DNA of 9,382 bases. Origin: Verrucomicrobiota bacterium (GTDB lineage Bacteria; Verrucomicrobiota; Verrucomicrobiia; Opitutales; Seribacteraceae). The DNA lies in assembly GCA_014382645.1 (NCBI GenBank), contig JACNJI010000161.1, positions 1 to 9,382 on the forward strand, in the 5' to 3' direction. The stretch's first letter is position 1, and every line of letters begins with the position of its first letter. Shown here in pieces: positions 1-4,732 of this stretch. Both the position numbers and the translations under genes were made by a program. The notes beneath the pieces were generated by a model. That model saw only the letters and a list, made by a program, of their open reading frames with translations, was not told the DNA's origin and did no database searches.

Positions 1-1054
1 AAATTTCCTGCGGGGAAAAACTTGCAATGACCTTGGGCCCGCTTGCGTTGGGAATTCCCCCCGCGCTTGTTACGGTCGGGGAAACTTCGCCCGCTTCGGT
101 TAGGTTGTAAAGGTCAACGACAAGTTGCCCATTGTAAGCATCTTGACCATTGAAGCCGCCGGGGTGCGCCCCGTTGGTTAAAGCCCCGCAAACTTTTTTT
201 TCTACTATTATGCCGCCGGGGTCGCCATTATTTGAACCGCCCGGCCCTTTTGCCCTATGCGAAGAAACTGTTGAAGAAACGCCATCATTTTCCGCGATTG
301 ATTTGACGACCGCGAGGTTTTCAGACCCGCCGCCCAGGTCGCCCCCGTGGGCCCTTAAAGTTCCGACGCCGGTTTTGTATTGGCCGAATTGTCCGGGCGT
401 AAAGACGCTTGCGCCTCGAGCGCCTGGCGTAGAATTGGCGGGAGTTTTTCGAGTTTCCCCCTTGTTTTCGCCCTTCTCAAAATGCCGGCGCAAGCCTTCC
501 GTGAAAGCCAAAACTCTTTCGGGGCGTTCGGTTCCAGAACTTGAGACAACAAAGACGCGACGGCGCCTTTGCGGCACTCCGAAGTGTTGAGCGTCCAAAG
601 TTGCCCATCCCGAAACAAACCCGCATTCGGCAAGGTCCCGCAACACTCGCGCAAGGCCCTTGCCATTGTCGACGTTGAGCAATCCGGCAACGTTTTCGGC
701 GACGGTAAGGCGAACCCCGCGGCCTCGTCGGGTAAATTCTCGAAACAATCTTGTTGCATGATAAAAAAGCCCGGACCTGGCCCCGTCTAGGCCCTTGCGT
801 TGGTTGTTAGCTTGCGAAATGTCTTGGCATGGGAACCCGTAGCAAATGACGTCGGGCATTTCCAGGTCGTCGGCGGTTACCTTTTGAATGTCGCCGAATA
901 GCGGGACCCCAGGGAACCGACGACGCAAAACGCCCTGGGCGAATTTGTCCCATTCGACTTGCCAAAGACATTTGCCCCCGGCCCGTTCAAATCCCAGGTC
1001 GAACCCGCCGACCCCGGCGAAAAGAGAACCAAAAGTAAAAGCGGGTTCACTCAT
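1..1054 (-). CDS. DNA (cytosine-5)-methyltransferase, C-terminus cut by the window edge
   Basis: The frame is open from the ATG at 1054 to base 2, giving 351 residues with no stop. It transfers a methyl group from S-adenosylmethionine to C5 of cytosine in a specific DNA site. Visible family motifs in order are motif I (FAGVGGFDLG, residues 12-21), the motif II acidic residue (E34), motif IV with catalytic cysteine (GFPCQDIS, C76), motif VI (ENV, 120-122) and motif VIII (QRRRR, 162-166). Residues 175-351 are glycine-rich and hold four degenerate repeats ending in VV/IV-like strands (about 229-250, 258-284, 288-313, 322-343), probably before or within the target-recognition region. Motifs IX and X should lie left of the window. 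The ATG overlaps the stop of the upstream HTH gene (ATGAGTGA), which suggests translational coupling. No restriction enzyme is visible, so it may be an orphan phage-type enzyme protecting the element; its target site cannot be read from the sequence. Confidence 0.93.
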   Translation of the reverse strand, partial: MSEPAFTFGSLFAGVGGFDLGFERAGGKCLWQVEWDKFAQGVLRRRFPGVPLFGDIQKVTADDLEMPDVICYGFPCQDISQANNQRKGLDGARSGLFYHATRLFREFTRRGRGVRLTVAENVAGLLNVDNGKGLARVLRDLAECGFVSGWATLDAQHFGVPQRRRRVFVVSSSGTERPERVLAFTEGLRRHFEKGENKGETRKTPANSTPGARGASVFTPGQFGQYKTGVGTLRAHGGDLGGGSENLAVVKSIAENDGVSSTVSSHRAKGPGGSNNGDPGGIIVEKKVCGALTNGAHPGGFNGQDAYNGQLVVDLYNLTEAGEVSPTVTSAGGIPNASGPKVIASFSPQEI

Positions 1055-1256
1055 GGAAAGCGGCGACCCTGTACTTGTTGCGAATAATGCCGGCGATTTC
1101 TCGCGGGTCGAATAAGCGAACCCGGCCAATTTTGTACGACGGCAATTTGCCTTGGGCGACCCAACGCCACAAGGTGCGAACGCCTGGCGGTTTTTTCCAA
1201 ATGCCGGAAGCACGCAAACCGGCCATGTCGACCAATTCAGCTTTTGGCATTTCCAT
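1047..1256 (-). CDS. Small excisionase-like helix-turn-helix protein (MerR/HTH_17 type)
   Basis: This 69-residue protein has the compact winged-HTH pattern of excisionase-family DNA-binding proteins: RTLWRWVAQGKLPSYKIGR (about residues 27-45) followed by VRLFDPREIAGII. In that family, the first part is the recognition helix region and the K-I-G-R turn leads to the wing. In mobile elements such proteins act as excisionases (directionality factors for integrase) or as transcription regulators. The gene starts 20 nt inside the end of the RHH-like gene, and its stop overlaps the methyltransferase start by 8 nt, so the three are probably one transcript. The integrase gene is about 1 kb away on the same strand, not adjacent, so an excisionase role is plausible but unproved; control of the methyltransferase is the alternative. 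Confidence 0.75.
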   Translation of the reverse strand: MEMPKAELVDMAGLRASGIWKKPPGVRTLWRWVAQGKLPSYKIGRVRLFDPREIAGIIRNKYRVAAFHE

Positions 1257-1440
1257 TTGTCAAAATTTTCTTGGGCCAAAAACCGGACTTTTCCAAAACT
1301 TCGCGAACAATAAAACATTCGGACCGGTTTTGCTTAAATGCTAATTGGCCAATGTGCCTTTTTTCATCGGGTGAAAGGCGCAATGCTATCACCTGGTCGC
1401 GCTTTTTTGGCTTTTCTGTATCTGGGTTTTTCGTGTTCAT
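1237..1440 (-). CDS. Small ribbon-helix-helix-like DNA-binding protein, first gene of the minus-strand set
   Basis: This 67-residue protein has a lysine-rich, charged N-terminus (about 1-16), then a short strand (QVIALRLSP) and two predicted helices (DEKRHIGQLAFKQN and ECFIVREVLEKSG). That layout matches the ribbon-helix-helix fold of CopG/Arc-type repressors, in which the strand pairs in a dimer and reads the DNA major groove. The assignment rests on this pattern, not on a diagnostic motif. It is the first gene to the left of the repeat-bearing intergenic region, so it is a good candidate for binding those repeats and controlling its own transcription. It overlaps the HTH gene by 20 nt. No clear Shine-Dalgarno sequence precedes the ATG. 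Confidence 0.6.
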   Translation of the reverse strand: MNTKNPDTEKPKKRDQVIALRLSPDEKRHIGQLAFKQNRSECFIVREVLEKSGFWPKKILTNGNAKS

Positions 1441-1442
1441 TC

Positions 1443-1520
1443 GTTACGCAATGTTACACAACGCAACGCAACGGCAAGCAAAAGTTACACACAACCCCAA
1501 AGTGTTACGCACCGTTACGC
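1443..1520. repeat. Five direct GTTACRC repeats in helical phase (operator or iteron array)
   Basis: Heptamers start at 1443 (GTTACGC), 1453 (GTTACAC), 1484 (GTTACAC), 1504 (GTTACGC) and 1514 (GTTACGC), all in the same orientation. Start-to-start distances are 10, 31, 20 and 10 bp, close to whole turns of B-DNA, so a bound protein array would lie along one face. The flanking base is often A after the heptamer. The array fills the gap between the minus-strand gene set and the rightward pair. Arrays of this form are known as binding sites of RHH proteins (heptads of the omega repressor, parC repeats of ParR) and as replication iterons. Which protein binds here is inference. Confidence 0.7.
1459..1473. 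repeat. Tandem CAACG x3
   Basis: Three perfect adjacent copies of CAACG (1459-1463, 1464-1468, 1469-1473) lie between the second and third GTTACRC repeats. The 5-bp period is about half a helical turn. They may be degenerate spacers of the array or a separate binding site; nothing else in the sequence decides this. Confidence 0.5.
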
Positions 1521-1545
1521 TTGACAAGGTGACCAGTTATAAAAT
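1515..1545 (+). promoter_or_regulatory. Possible promoter for the rightward RHH-PAS pair, next to the last repeat
   Basis: A perfect -35-like TTGACA (1521-1526) directly abuts the fifth GTTACRC repeat, and AT-rich -10-like hexamers follow: TATAAA (1538-1543) and TAAAAT (1540-1545). Their spacing from TTGACA is only 11 and 13 nt, too short for a normal sigma70 promoter. TATAAA would instead pair at 17 nt with TTACGC (1515-1520), which lies inside the repeat. Either way, a protein bound to the repeats would block it. The exact promoter is not resolved. Confidence 0.3.
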
Positions 1546-1590
1546 AAACGGGATTTTGTAATAACGAAAAAACTGTTTCCCGTGTTATAA
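1537..1590. repeat. Imperfect inverted repeat just before the rightward start codon
   Basis: ACGGGA (1548-1553) is matched by TCCCGT (1578-1583), and outside these TTATAA (1537-1542) is matched by TTATAA (1585-1590), itself a palindrome. The spacing between inner and outer blocks is unequal (5 nt left, 1 nt right), so it is not a perfect palindrome. The right arm touches the ATG at 1591. It could be an operator for a dimeric regulator, or a leader hairpin covering the start codon, which has no Shine-Dalgarno sequence. Confidence 0.4.
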
Positions 1591-1833
1591 ATGACAAAGA
1601 AAACTGAAAAAAGCGCATCCGGCCCGGTGCGCATAAATGCAAAACTAATGAAAGAACTTCGCGAAACCCTGGAACCTTTGGGGGCCGAATCCGACGCCCA
1701 GGCTGTTCGGTGGGCTTGTGAAAGCTTTCTCGAATTGGTCAAAGATACAAACAAACCCCCGGCAATTCCACCCGTCGCCGCAATCGCACGCGGTTATCAT
1801 AGGAACGGATTGCCAAAAACAAAAGGAGACTGA
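1591..1833 (+). CDS. Small RHH-like protein, first gene of the rightward pair
   Basis: This 80-residue protein has a polar N-terminus, then a short strand (GPVRINAKL, about residues 11-19), a helix (MKELRETLEPLG) and a second helix (DAQAVRWACESFLELVKD, about 35-52), followed by a proline-rich and basic tail. Strand, helix, turn and helix in this order suggest a ribbon-helix-helix DNA-binding protein, but no diagnostic motif proves it. It is divergent from the other RHH-like gene across the repeat region, so two similar regulators may compete for or share the same sites. It is 4 nt upstream of the PAS-like gene and supplies that gene's ribosome-binding site from its own 3' end. Its own start lacks a Shine-Dalgarno sequence. 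Confidence 0.6.
   Translation: MTKKTEKSASGPVRINAKLMKELRETLEPLGAESDAQAVRWACESFLELVKDTNKPPAIPPVAAIARGYHRNGLPKTKGD
1823..1828 (+). promoter_or_regulatory. Strong Shine-Dalgarno AAGGAG fixing the PAS-like start
   Basis: AAGGAG lies 9 nt before the ATG at 1838, inside the last codons of the RHH-like gene. It is the only textbook ribosome-binding site noticed in the window, and it selects 1838 over in-frame upstream starts. Most other genes here, including clpP and tig, lack one. Confidence 0.75.
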
Positions 1834-1837
1834 AAAA

Positions 1838-2293
1838 ATGGCAATATCTGAACAATTTGACCTGGAAAGGTTAGGCGAACGCCTAGCCCAACTTGAATTG
1901 GAAAGCGTAAAGCTAAGACGCGGGCCCTTGTGCGAAGTGTTGCAACTTGCTTTTTTTGACATTGAAATTAAGCCCGACAATACATTGGTACCACGTTATC
2001 GTTGCCCCAGGTGTGAAGAATGGTTTGGCCCTCCTCCAACTAGCATGGAAGAAGCTTTAAAGGTGGTACACCCTGCCGACCAAGCTTTTTTGGGAAAGGC
2101 CGGCCCCGAATCCTTTTTGCGCATTCGTTTGCGCGGGTCTTCCGGGGCCTTTTCTTGGTACATGACCAAGCAAATTTTTATGCCCAACCGTTGGGTTGGC
2201 GTCCTCTTCAAGGCCCCCGAAAATGTTTTGGGTTTCAACTTTGAGGAAAACCCCAACGAAAAAGGGCCCGAAAAGGGCCCCTTCGCTAGTTAA
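1838..2293 (+). CDS. Stand-alone PAS-like domain protein with a CPRC motif
   Basis: This 151-residue protein starts with a charged helix (about 7-28, ERLGERLAQLELESVKLR). It continues with a pattern like a PAS_3 fold: LAFFDIEI (38-45), VVHPADQAFL (76-85), a strand FLRIRLRG (93-100), then SGAFSWYM (102-109) and WVGVLFKAPE (119-128). The HP.D and G.F.W elements match the usual HPDD and DG..RW signatures of PAS_3, with some drift. Between the first strand and HP.D sits CPRC (C56, C59), which could bind a metal or form a disulfide; a second cysteine pair is not seen, so a zinc site would need a dimer or other ligands. There is no output domain, so it may sense a signal and act through a partner such as the RHH protein encoded 4 nt upstream. 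No homologue is recognised; the function is unknown. The start is set by the AAGGAG at 1823. Confidence 0.65.
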   Translation: MAISEQFDLERLGERLAQLELESVKLRRGPLCEVLQLAFFDIEIKPDNTLVPRYRCPRCEEWFGPPPTSMEEALKVVHPADQAFLGKAGPESFLRIRLRGSSGAFSWYMTKQIFMPNRWVGVLFKAPENVLGFNFEENPNEKGPEKGPFAS

Positions 2294-2307
2294 ACTTTTT
2301 TAAGTTT
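2264..2307. terminator. Hairpins between the convergent PAS-like and integrase genes, possible terminator
   Basis: GGGCCC (2264-2269), a 5-nt GAAAA loop and GGGCCC (2275-2280) form a stable hairpin at the end of the PAS-like gene. A second, AT-only-loop hairpin, AAACTT (2292-2297) with AAGTTT (2302-2307), contains six T residues and overlaps the stop codons of both genes. The run of T begins about 15 nt after the strong stem, so it is not a textbook intrinsic terminator on the plus strand, but the position between convergent genes supports the role. Confidence 0.45.
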
Positions 2308-3050
2308 TACCCCGCGGCGAACTTAAGCAATTCGCCTTTTGCGGCTTTCGGGTAAATTTCGAAGAGTTCGGCGGCTTCTTCGTCGGTCCGGTTGTTGTCT
2401 TTGTAATGCTTACGAATGATGCTTTCCGAATTTCCGAATTGGTCCGCGGCGTCATATATGCTTTTATTATGTCTAACCCAATATGTTATTGCAGTATGTC
2501 GCAAGACGTCCTGGCCTAGTTTAAACTCTCTTTTGACCTTGTCGCGAAGTCGGCCCCAGTTGTGGCAAACAATCGGGAATTCGTCGAGCGGGTAAGCACG
2601 CAACCAGGCAACCAAGTTGGGCGACATTTTAAACTTTCGCAATTCGCGAACCTTTGAAACTTCCGGCGTTATTGTTAAAATTCCCGTTTCCACATTCACC
2701 AGTTCGGGCGAAAGCTTGAAAATTTCCCCGGTTTTTTGACAAGGCCGAACGCCGGCAAAAGTCATTAGGGCAAAAGCCGGCACAATTTCGGGCGCGTTTG
2801 TTTCCAACCATTCGAACAATTCTTTGACCTGGTCGGGCGAAATGGTCTTGGCAATTCCCCGCGACCTTTTAATTGCTTTGCCTAAAGTTTTAACGCCCAA
2901 AGTTGGGTCGGTTTTAATATGTCCACCGGCAAGGGCCCATTTTAAAAAATGCGAAAGGGCCCCCCGTATGTTTTCGTAATTCTTGGCGCTTGTCCAGGTG
3001 CCGTCGAGATAGTCTTGAACCTTTTGCGTCGTTAATCTTTCGAGCCGCAA
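2307..3050 (-). CDS. Integrase C-terminal part: rest of core-binding domain plus complete catalytic domain
   Basis: The longest part able to start after the TGA begins at the TTG at 3050 and encodes 247 residues. Residues 1-45 are the end of the SAM-like core-binding domain (NYENIRGALSHFLKWAL). The catalytic domain has the box I arginine in TFAGVRP (R102), the beta-hairpin lysine in VSKVREL (K133), box II DVLRHT (R184, H185), and the nucleophile in RKHYKD (Y216) after FGNSES. The usual box II histidine three residues before the arginine is aspartate, as in several related integrases. The tail with EEAAELFEIYP fits a family I associate with Verrucomicrobiota. All key residues remain, so decay appears limited to the stop codon. 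Whether this fragment is translated alone is doubtful. Confidence 0.7.
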   Translation of the reverse strand: MRLERLTTQKVQDYLDGTWTSAKNYENIRGALSHFLKWALAGGHIKTDPTLGVKTLGKAIKRSRGIAKTISPDQVKELFEWLETNAPEIVPAFALMTFAGVRPCQKTGEIFKLSPELVNVETGILTITPEVSKVRELRKFKMSPNLVAWLRAYPLDEFPIVCHNWGRLRDKVKREFKLGQDVLRHTAITYWVRHNKSIYDAADQFGNSESIIRKHYKDNNRTDEEAAELFEIYPKAAKGELLKFAAG

Positions 3051-3095
3051 GTCGGAACCGGTCCAATTACAAAACCGAACAAGTTTTGCCCTGGT

Positions 3096-3524
3096 TCATT
3101 TGAATTGCGCTTTGGACAATTGCCCCCGCTTGACGTCGAGTTGGCGCCCTTCGTCGTAAAGCTTGGACCCTTCGCAAACGGTTAAGCTTTTTTCGGGGGC
3201 CACGTAATGGGCTAAAAAGCTTTCGGCGACTTCGGCCAAGGTAGCTTTGCCGTTGAGAATTGCCAACGCTTTTTCGGCGTCAAATGCTTGTTCGGGCGTC
3301 AACCTGGTGAAGGTCGCCTTGGCTTGCCTGGCCGAATTGGTCCGGGCGATTTCTTGCACGTCTTGCCATGCCTTCGCCTTGCCCAGGTCGGCAAAGGTTT
3401 TTTCAATGCGTTTCCCGTGCAAGGTTCCGCGAACCCGCCACAAGGTCGAACGCCCAGGCTTTTTATATTTCGAGATTTTGAAGTTTTGAGTTTTCATTGG
3501 TTTCAGTTTTTCCGATTTTAACAT
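3096..3524 (-). CDS. Integrase N-terminal fragment (arm-binding and start of core-binding domain)
   Basis: The 142 residues before the TGA contain a basic N-terminal segment with the pattern GRSTLWRVRG..HGKRIEKTFAD (about residues 24-47), typical of the arm-type DNA-binding domain of phage-like integrases. A helical stretch (KATLAEVAESFLAHYV, about 93-108) then begins the core-binding domain. Starts at 3524 and 3497 are both possible; neither has a clear Shine-Dalgarno sequence. Alone, this piece could bind arm sites but could not catalyse recombination, and might act as a repressor by occupancy; that last point is speculation. Confidence 0.65.
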   Translation of the reverse strand: MLKSEKLKPMKTQNFKISKYKKPGRSTLWRVRGTLHGKRIEKTFADLGKAKAWQDVQEIARTNSARQAKATFTRLTPEQAFDAEKALAILNGKATLAEVAESFLAHYVAPEKSLTVCEGSKLYDEGRQLDVKRGQLSKAQFK

Positions 3525-3603
3525 ATTGCCCGCACAAATCCAAACGACAGACCAACAATTTTTGACTTTCGCCCCCCACTTTCATTGGGTGGCAACCCCC
3601 GAA

Positions 3604-3627
3604 ACCCGCTTGTTTACTGGTGCGGGT
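3604..3627. other. Candidate attachment-site core at the tRNA-Gly 3' end
   Basis: ACCCGC (3604-3609) and GCGGGT (3622-3627) form a perfect 6-bp inverted repeat around a 12-bp spacer that contains the tRNA CCA end. GCGGGT on the plus strand is the 3' acceptor strand of the tRNA, and the copy on the element side mirrors it. Tyrosine recombinases bind paired inverted core sites around the crossover, and elements often use tRNA 3' ends, so this is a plausible core. The second att copy, which would prove it, lies outside the window. Confidence 0.45.
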
Positions 3628-3691
3628 AGAGGGAATCGAACCCTCGACTCAAGCTTGGGAAGCTCGCGTTTTACCACTAAACTATACCCGC
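3618..3691 (-). tRNA. tRNA-Gly(CCC)
   Basis: Read on the minus strand, a full cloverleaf is visible: acceptor GCGGGTA (3691-3685) pairs with TACCCGC (3628-3622). The D-arm contains GTTTAGTGGTAAAAC. Anticodon stem CGAGC pairs with GCTTG (one G-U) around loop TTCCCAA, giving anticodon CCC. The T-arm is GAGGG, TTCGATT, CCCTC. The discriminator is A, and CCA is encoded (3620-3618). It decodes GGG. The integrated element begins at its 3' end and leaves the gene intact. Confidence 0.95.
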
Positions 3692-3705
3692 ATTGGATTG
3701 TCATG

Positions 3706-3735
3706 ATTATCATCTCGGAAAGTGTCTTCCGGCAA
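3706..3735 (-). promoter_or_regulatory. Likely tRNA-Gly promoter
   Basis: On the minus strand, TTGCCG (3735-3730) and GATAAT (3711-3706) are 18 bp apart, matching sigma70 hexamers at 4 and 5 of 6 positions. The -10 lies 14 bp before the tRNA 5' end at 3691, so transcription would begin only a few bases upstream of the mature end. It lies on the chromosome side, so element insertion would not separate the gene from it. Confidence 0.5.
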
Positions 3736-3793
3736 GGGTATTTAGCGTTTTGGATTGCGACGGGATAGAATTCGGGCGAAGAAATATATCTAT

Positions 3794-4126
3794 ATGGCGT
3801 TGAAAGACATTTTGCCGTTGGAGGCGCTGCTTGGCGGTGGTTATCCCCAAAAGAAGAAAAAGAAGGTCGATCGCGAGGCGTTGGCTTCTCCAATAATGCG
3901 AATACCCCGCATGGACGTGAGGGCTGCTCGCGACTTGATGGACATCGGGATTCGCGAGTTGTATCAATTACAGGGGAGGTCGGCGGAATCCTTGATGGAG
4001 GATATACGGGCGAAGAAGCCCGATGTTCCGGACTATCGCCTGCCTTACCTCCGCCTGGCAATCTACTTTGCCGAGAACGAGGAACCGGATCCCGACAAGT
4101 TGCACCCCAGTGTATGGATGGATTGA
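3794..4126 (+). CDS. Cdd1-like helix-hairpin-helix protein, small
   Basis: From the ATG at 3794 this is 110 residues. After a lysine run (K20-K24), residues 34-92 follow the Cdd1 ("pathogenicity locus") pattern: IPRMDVRAARDLMDIGIRE (37-55), then LYQLQGRSAESLMEDI, then RLPYLRLAIYFAE, ending near W108. The first part is a helix-hairpin-helix-like DNA-binding module. The biochemical role of this family is unknown, and the name does not imply virulence. An upstream in-frame TTG at 3755 would add 13 residues, but those are basic and unlike the family, so 3794 is preferred. It converges on the thioesterase gene with only 16 bp between stops. Confidence 0.75.
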   Translation: MALKDILPLEALLGGGYPQKKKKKVDREALASPIMRIPRMDVRAARDLMDIGIRELYQLQGRSAESLMEDIRAKKPDVPDYRLPYLRLAIYFAENEEPDPDKLHPSVWMD

Positions 4127-4142
4127 GGGGATAGCCCCAATC
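4121..4142. terminator. Hairpin filling the gap between convergent genes, possible bidirectional terminator
   Basis: GATT (4121-4124), a two-base bulge, and GGGG (4127-4130) pair with CCCC (4135-4138) and AATC (4139-4142) around an ATAG loop. The gap between the two stop codons is exactly 4127-4142, so the hairpin serves both strands. There is no T tract, so if it stops transcription it does so weakly or with Rho. Confidence 0.4.
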
Positions 4143-4556
4143 CTAGCGTTCGGTTTTGCCGAAGGCCTCGAGAGCTTTTGCAGCAAATTCCTCCGGAGGT
4201 CTAATGATTCTTCCCTCTGGAGACATGAATGCGTGCGTGGTGCGACCGGTGGCAAGCCTATCCTCTCCGCGCTTCACTTCGTAACTGGCCTCTATGCGGG
4301 CAACGGGAAGATCTTCGATTCGCACTTGAACGGATAGTCGATCGTCGAATCGAGCGGGCAAGATGAACTTCGCCTCGCATTCCAAGACGGGAAGCAAGTA
4401 ACCGCGTTTGTCCAGTTCGCGATAAGGGAGTCCGAGGTCGTCCAGCAACTGAATGCGGGCAGCTTCGAACCAAGTGAAGTAGTTGGCGTGGTAGACGATG
4501 CCCATCATGTCGGTTTCGGCGTATCGGACACGAATTTCGGTAGTGGATAGAAGCAT
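4143..4556 (-). CDS. Acyl-CoA thioesterase, YbgC / 4-hydroxybenzoyl-CoA thioesterase family (hotdog fold)
   Basis: This 137-residue protein carries the family signature VRYAETDMMGIVYHANY (about residues 10-26) with the catalytic aspartate D16, followed by W29, F30 and E31. Hotdog-fold thioesterases hydrolyse acyl-CoA thioesters in the cytoplasm; the YbgC branch favours short- to medium-chain acyl-CoA, and the precise substrate cannot be read here. The ATG at 4556 is chosen because it starts the family-like sequence (MLLSTTEIRVRY) directly; an upstream TTG at 4628 would add 24 unrelated residues. In many proteobacteria ybgC sits with tol-pal genes, but here no Tol or Pal gene is nearby. The 176-bp gap to the divergent membrane-protein gene must hold its promoter, which is not clear. 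Confidence 0.88.
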   Translation of the reverse strand: MLLSTTEIRVRYAETDMMGIVYHANYFTWFEAARIQLLDDLGLPYRELDKRGYLLPVLECEAKFILPARFDDRLSVQVRIEDLPVARIEASYEVKRGEDRLATGRTTHAFMSPEGRIIRPPEEFAAKALEAFGKTER

Positions 4557-4732
4557 AGCGAAGTTTACACGGAACCAGGAATTAGCGTGAGATGGGATTA
4601 AGATGAAGGAATATAGAGGCGAGTTCAACCTTTTGCGAGTAGACGAACGGTGCTGGTTGCCGGAGGGTTAAAGTTCCTCATGTTGTTTAGCCTTTCCTCG
4701 GAATGGCGAACCCGGCATGAGTTGAGCGGTAA

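Larger units (their letters stand above)
2307..3524 (-). pseudogene. int: Tyrosine-recombinase integrase gene interrupted by one in-frame TGA
   Basis: The frame from the ATG at 3524 (or the in-frame ATG at 3497) to the TAA at 2307 is a single integrase-like reading frame of about 405 codons, a normal length, broken only by TGA at 3098-3096. The two halves are in the same frame (158 codons apart), and the 15 codons after the TGA (TRAKLVRFCNWTGSD) continue the SAM-like core-binding domain smoothly. It is therefore a nonsense codon, not a frameshift. Integrase cuts and joins DNA at the attachment sites through a covalent tyrosine intermediate. Its 5' end points at tRNA-Gly, as expected for an element integrated there. 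TGA is a normal stop in neighbouring genes. The gene is probably dead and the element locked in place, unless the base is an assembly or read error or the codon is read through. A CGA-to-TGA change would be the simplest origin, but the ancestral codon is not known. Confidence 0.75.
1..3621. mobile_element. Right end of an integrated element (prophage or integrative element) at tRNA-Gly, left end outside the window
   Basis: This stretch carries a tyrosine-recombinase gene next to the 3' end of a tRNA gene and transcribed away from it, an excisionase-like HTH protein, two small RHH-like proteins, an orphan-looking C5-cytosine methyltransferase and a small PAS-like protein. That is a typical cargo and control set of a temperate phage or integrative element. 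Codon use also differs from the chromosome: by hand count, GGG is 18 of 54 glycine codons in the methyltransferase against 5 of 44 in clpP plus clpX. No capsid, terminase, conjugation or replication gene is visible, so prophage and integrative element cannot be told apart. The right boundary is inferred from the tRNA; the left boundary is not in the window. Confidence 0.8.

Noticed and set aside
150..790. Several frames of 73-146 codons on both strands
   Set aside because: They are shadows of the methyltransferase frame, which is open through the whole region and carries all the family motifs.
1443..1520. CRISPR array
   Set aside because: The repeats are only 7 bp, spacers are unequal and 3 to 24 bp long, and no cas gene is present.
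1718..1837. Longer start for the PAS-like protein
   Set aside because: It would overlap the RHH-like gene by over 100 bp, while AAGGAG sits 9 nt before the ATG at 1838.
3096..3098. TGA in the integrase as selenocysteine or a recoded codon
   Set aside because: Neighbouring genes, including tig and the RHH-like gene, use TGA as stop; no catalytic cysteine is expected at this place, and no clear SECIS-like hairpin was recognised just after it.
3098..3524. Integrase split as a frameshift
   Set aside because: Both halves are in the same frame and the codons between them are open, so only a stop codon separates them.
3526..3768. An 80-codon plus-strand frame over the tRNA
   Set aside because: Its middle (RGNRTLDSSLGSSRFTTKLYP) is the familiar false translation of an antisense tRNA gene; the tRNA explains the sequence.
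4557..4628. N-terminal extension of the thioesterase from TTG 4628
   Set aside because: The added 24 residues do not resemble the family, and the ATG at 4556 gives the normal length.
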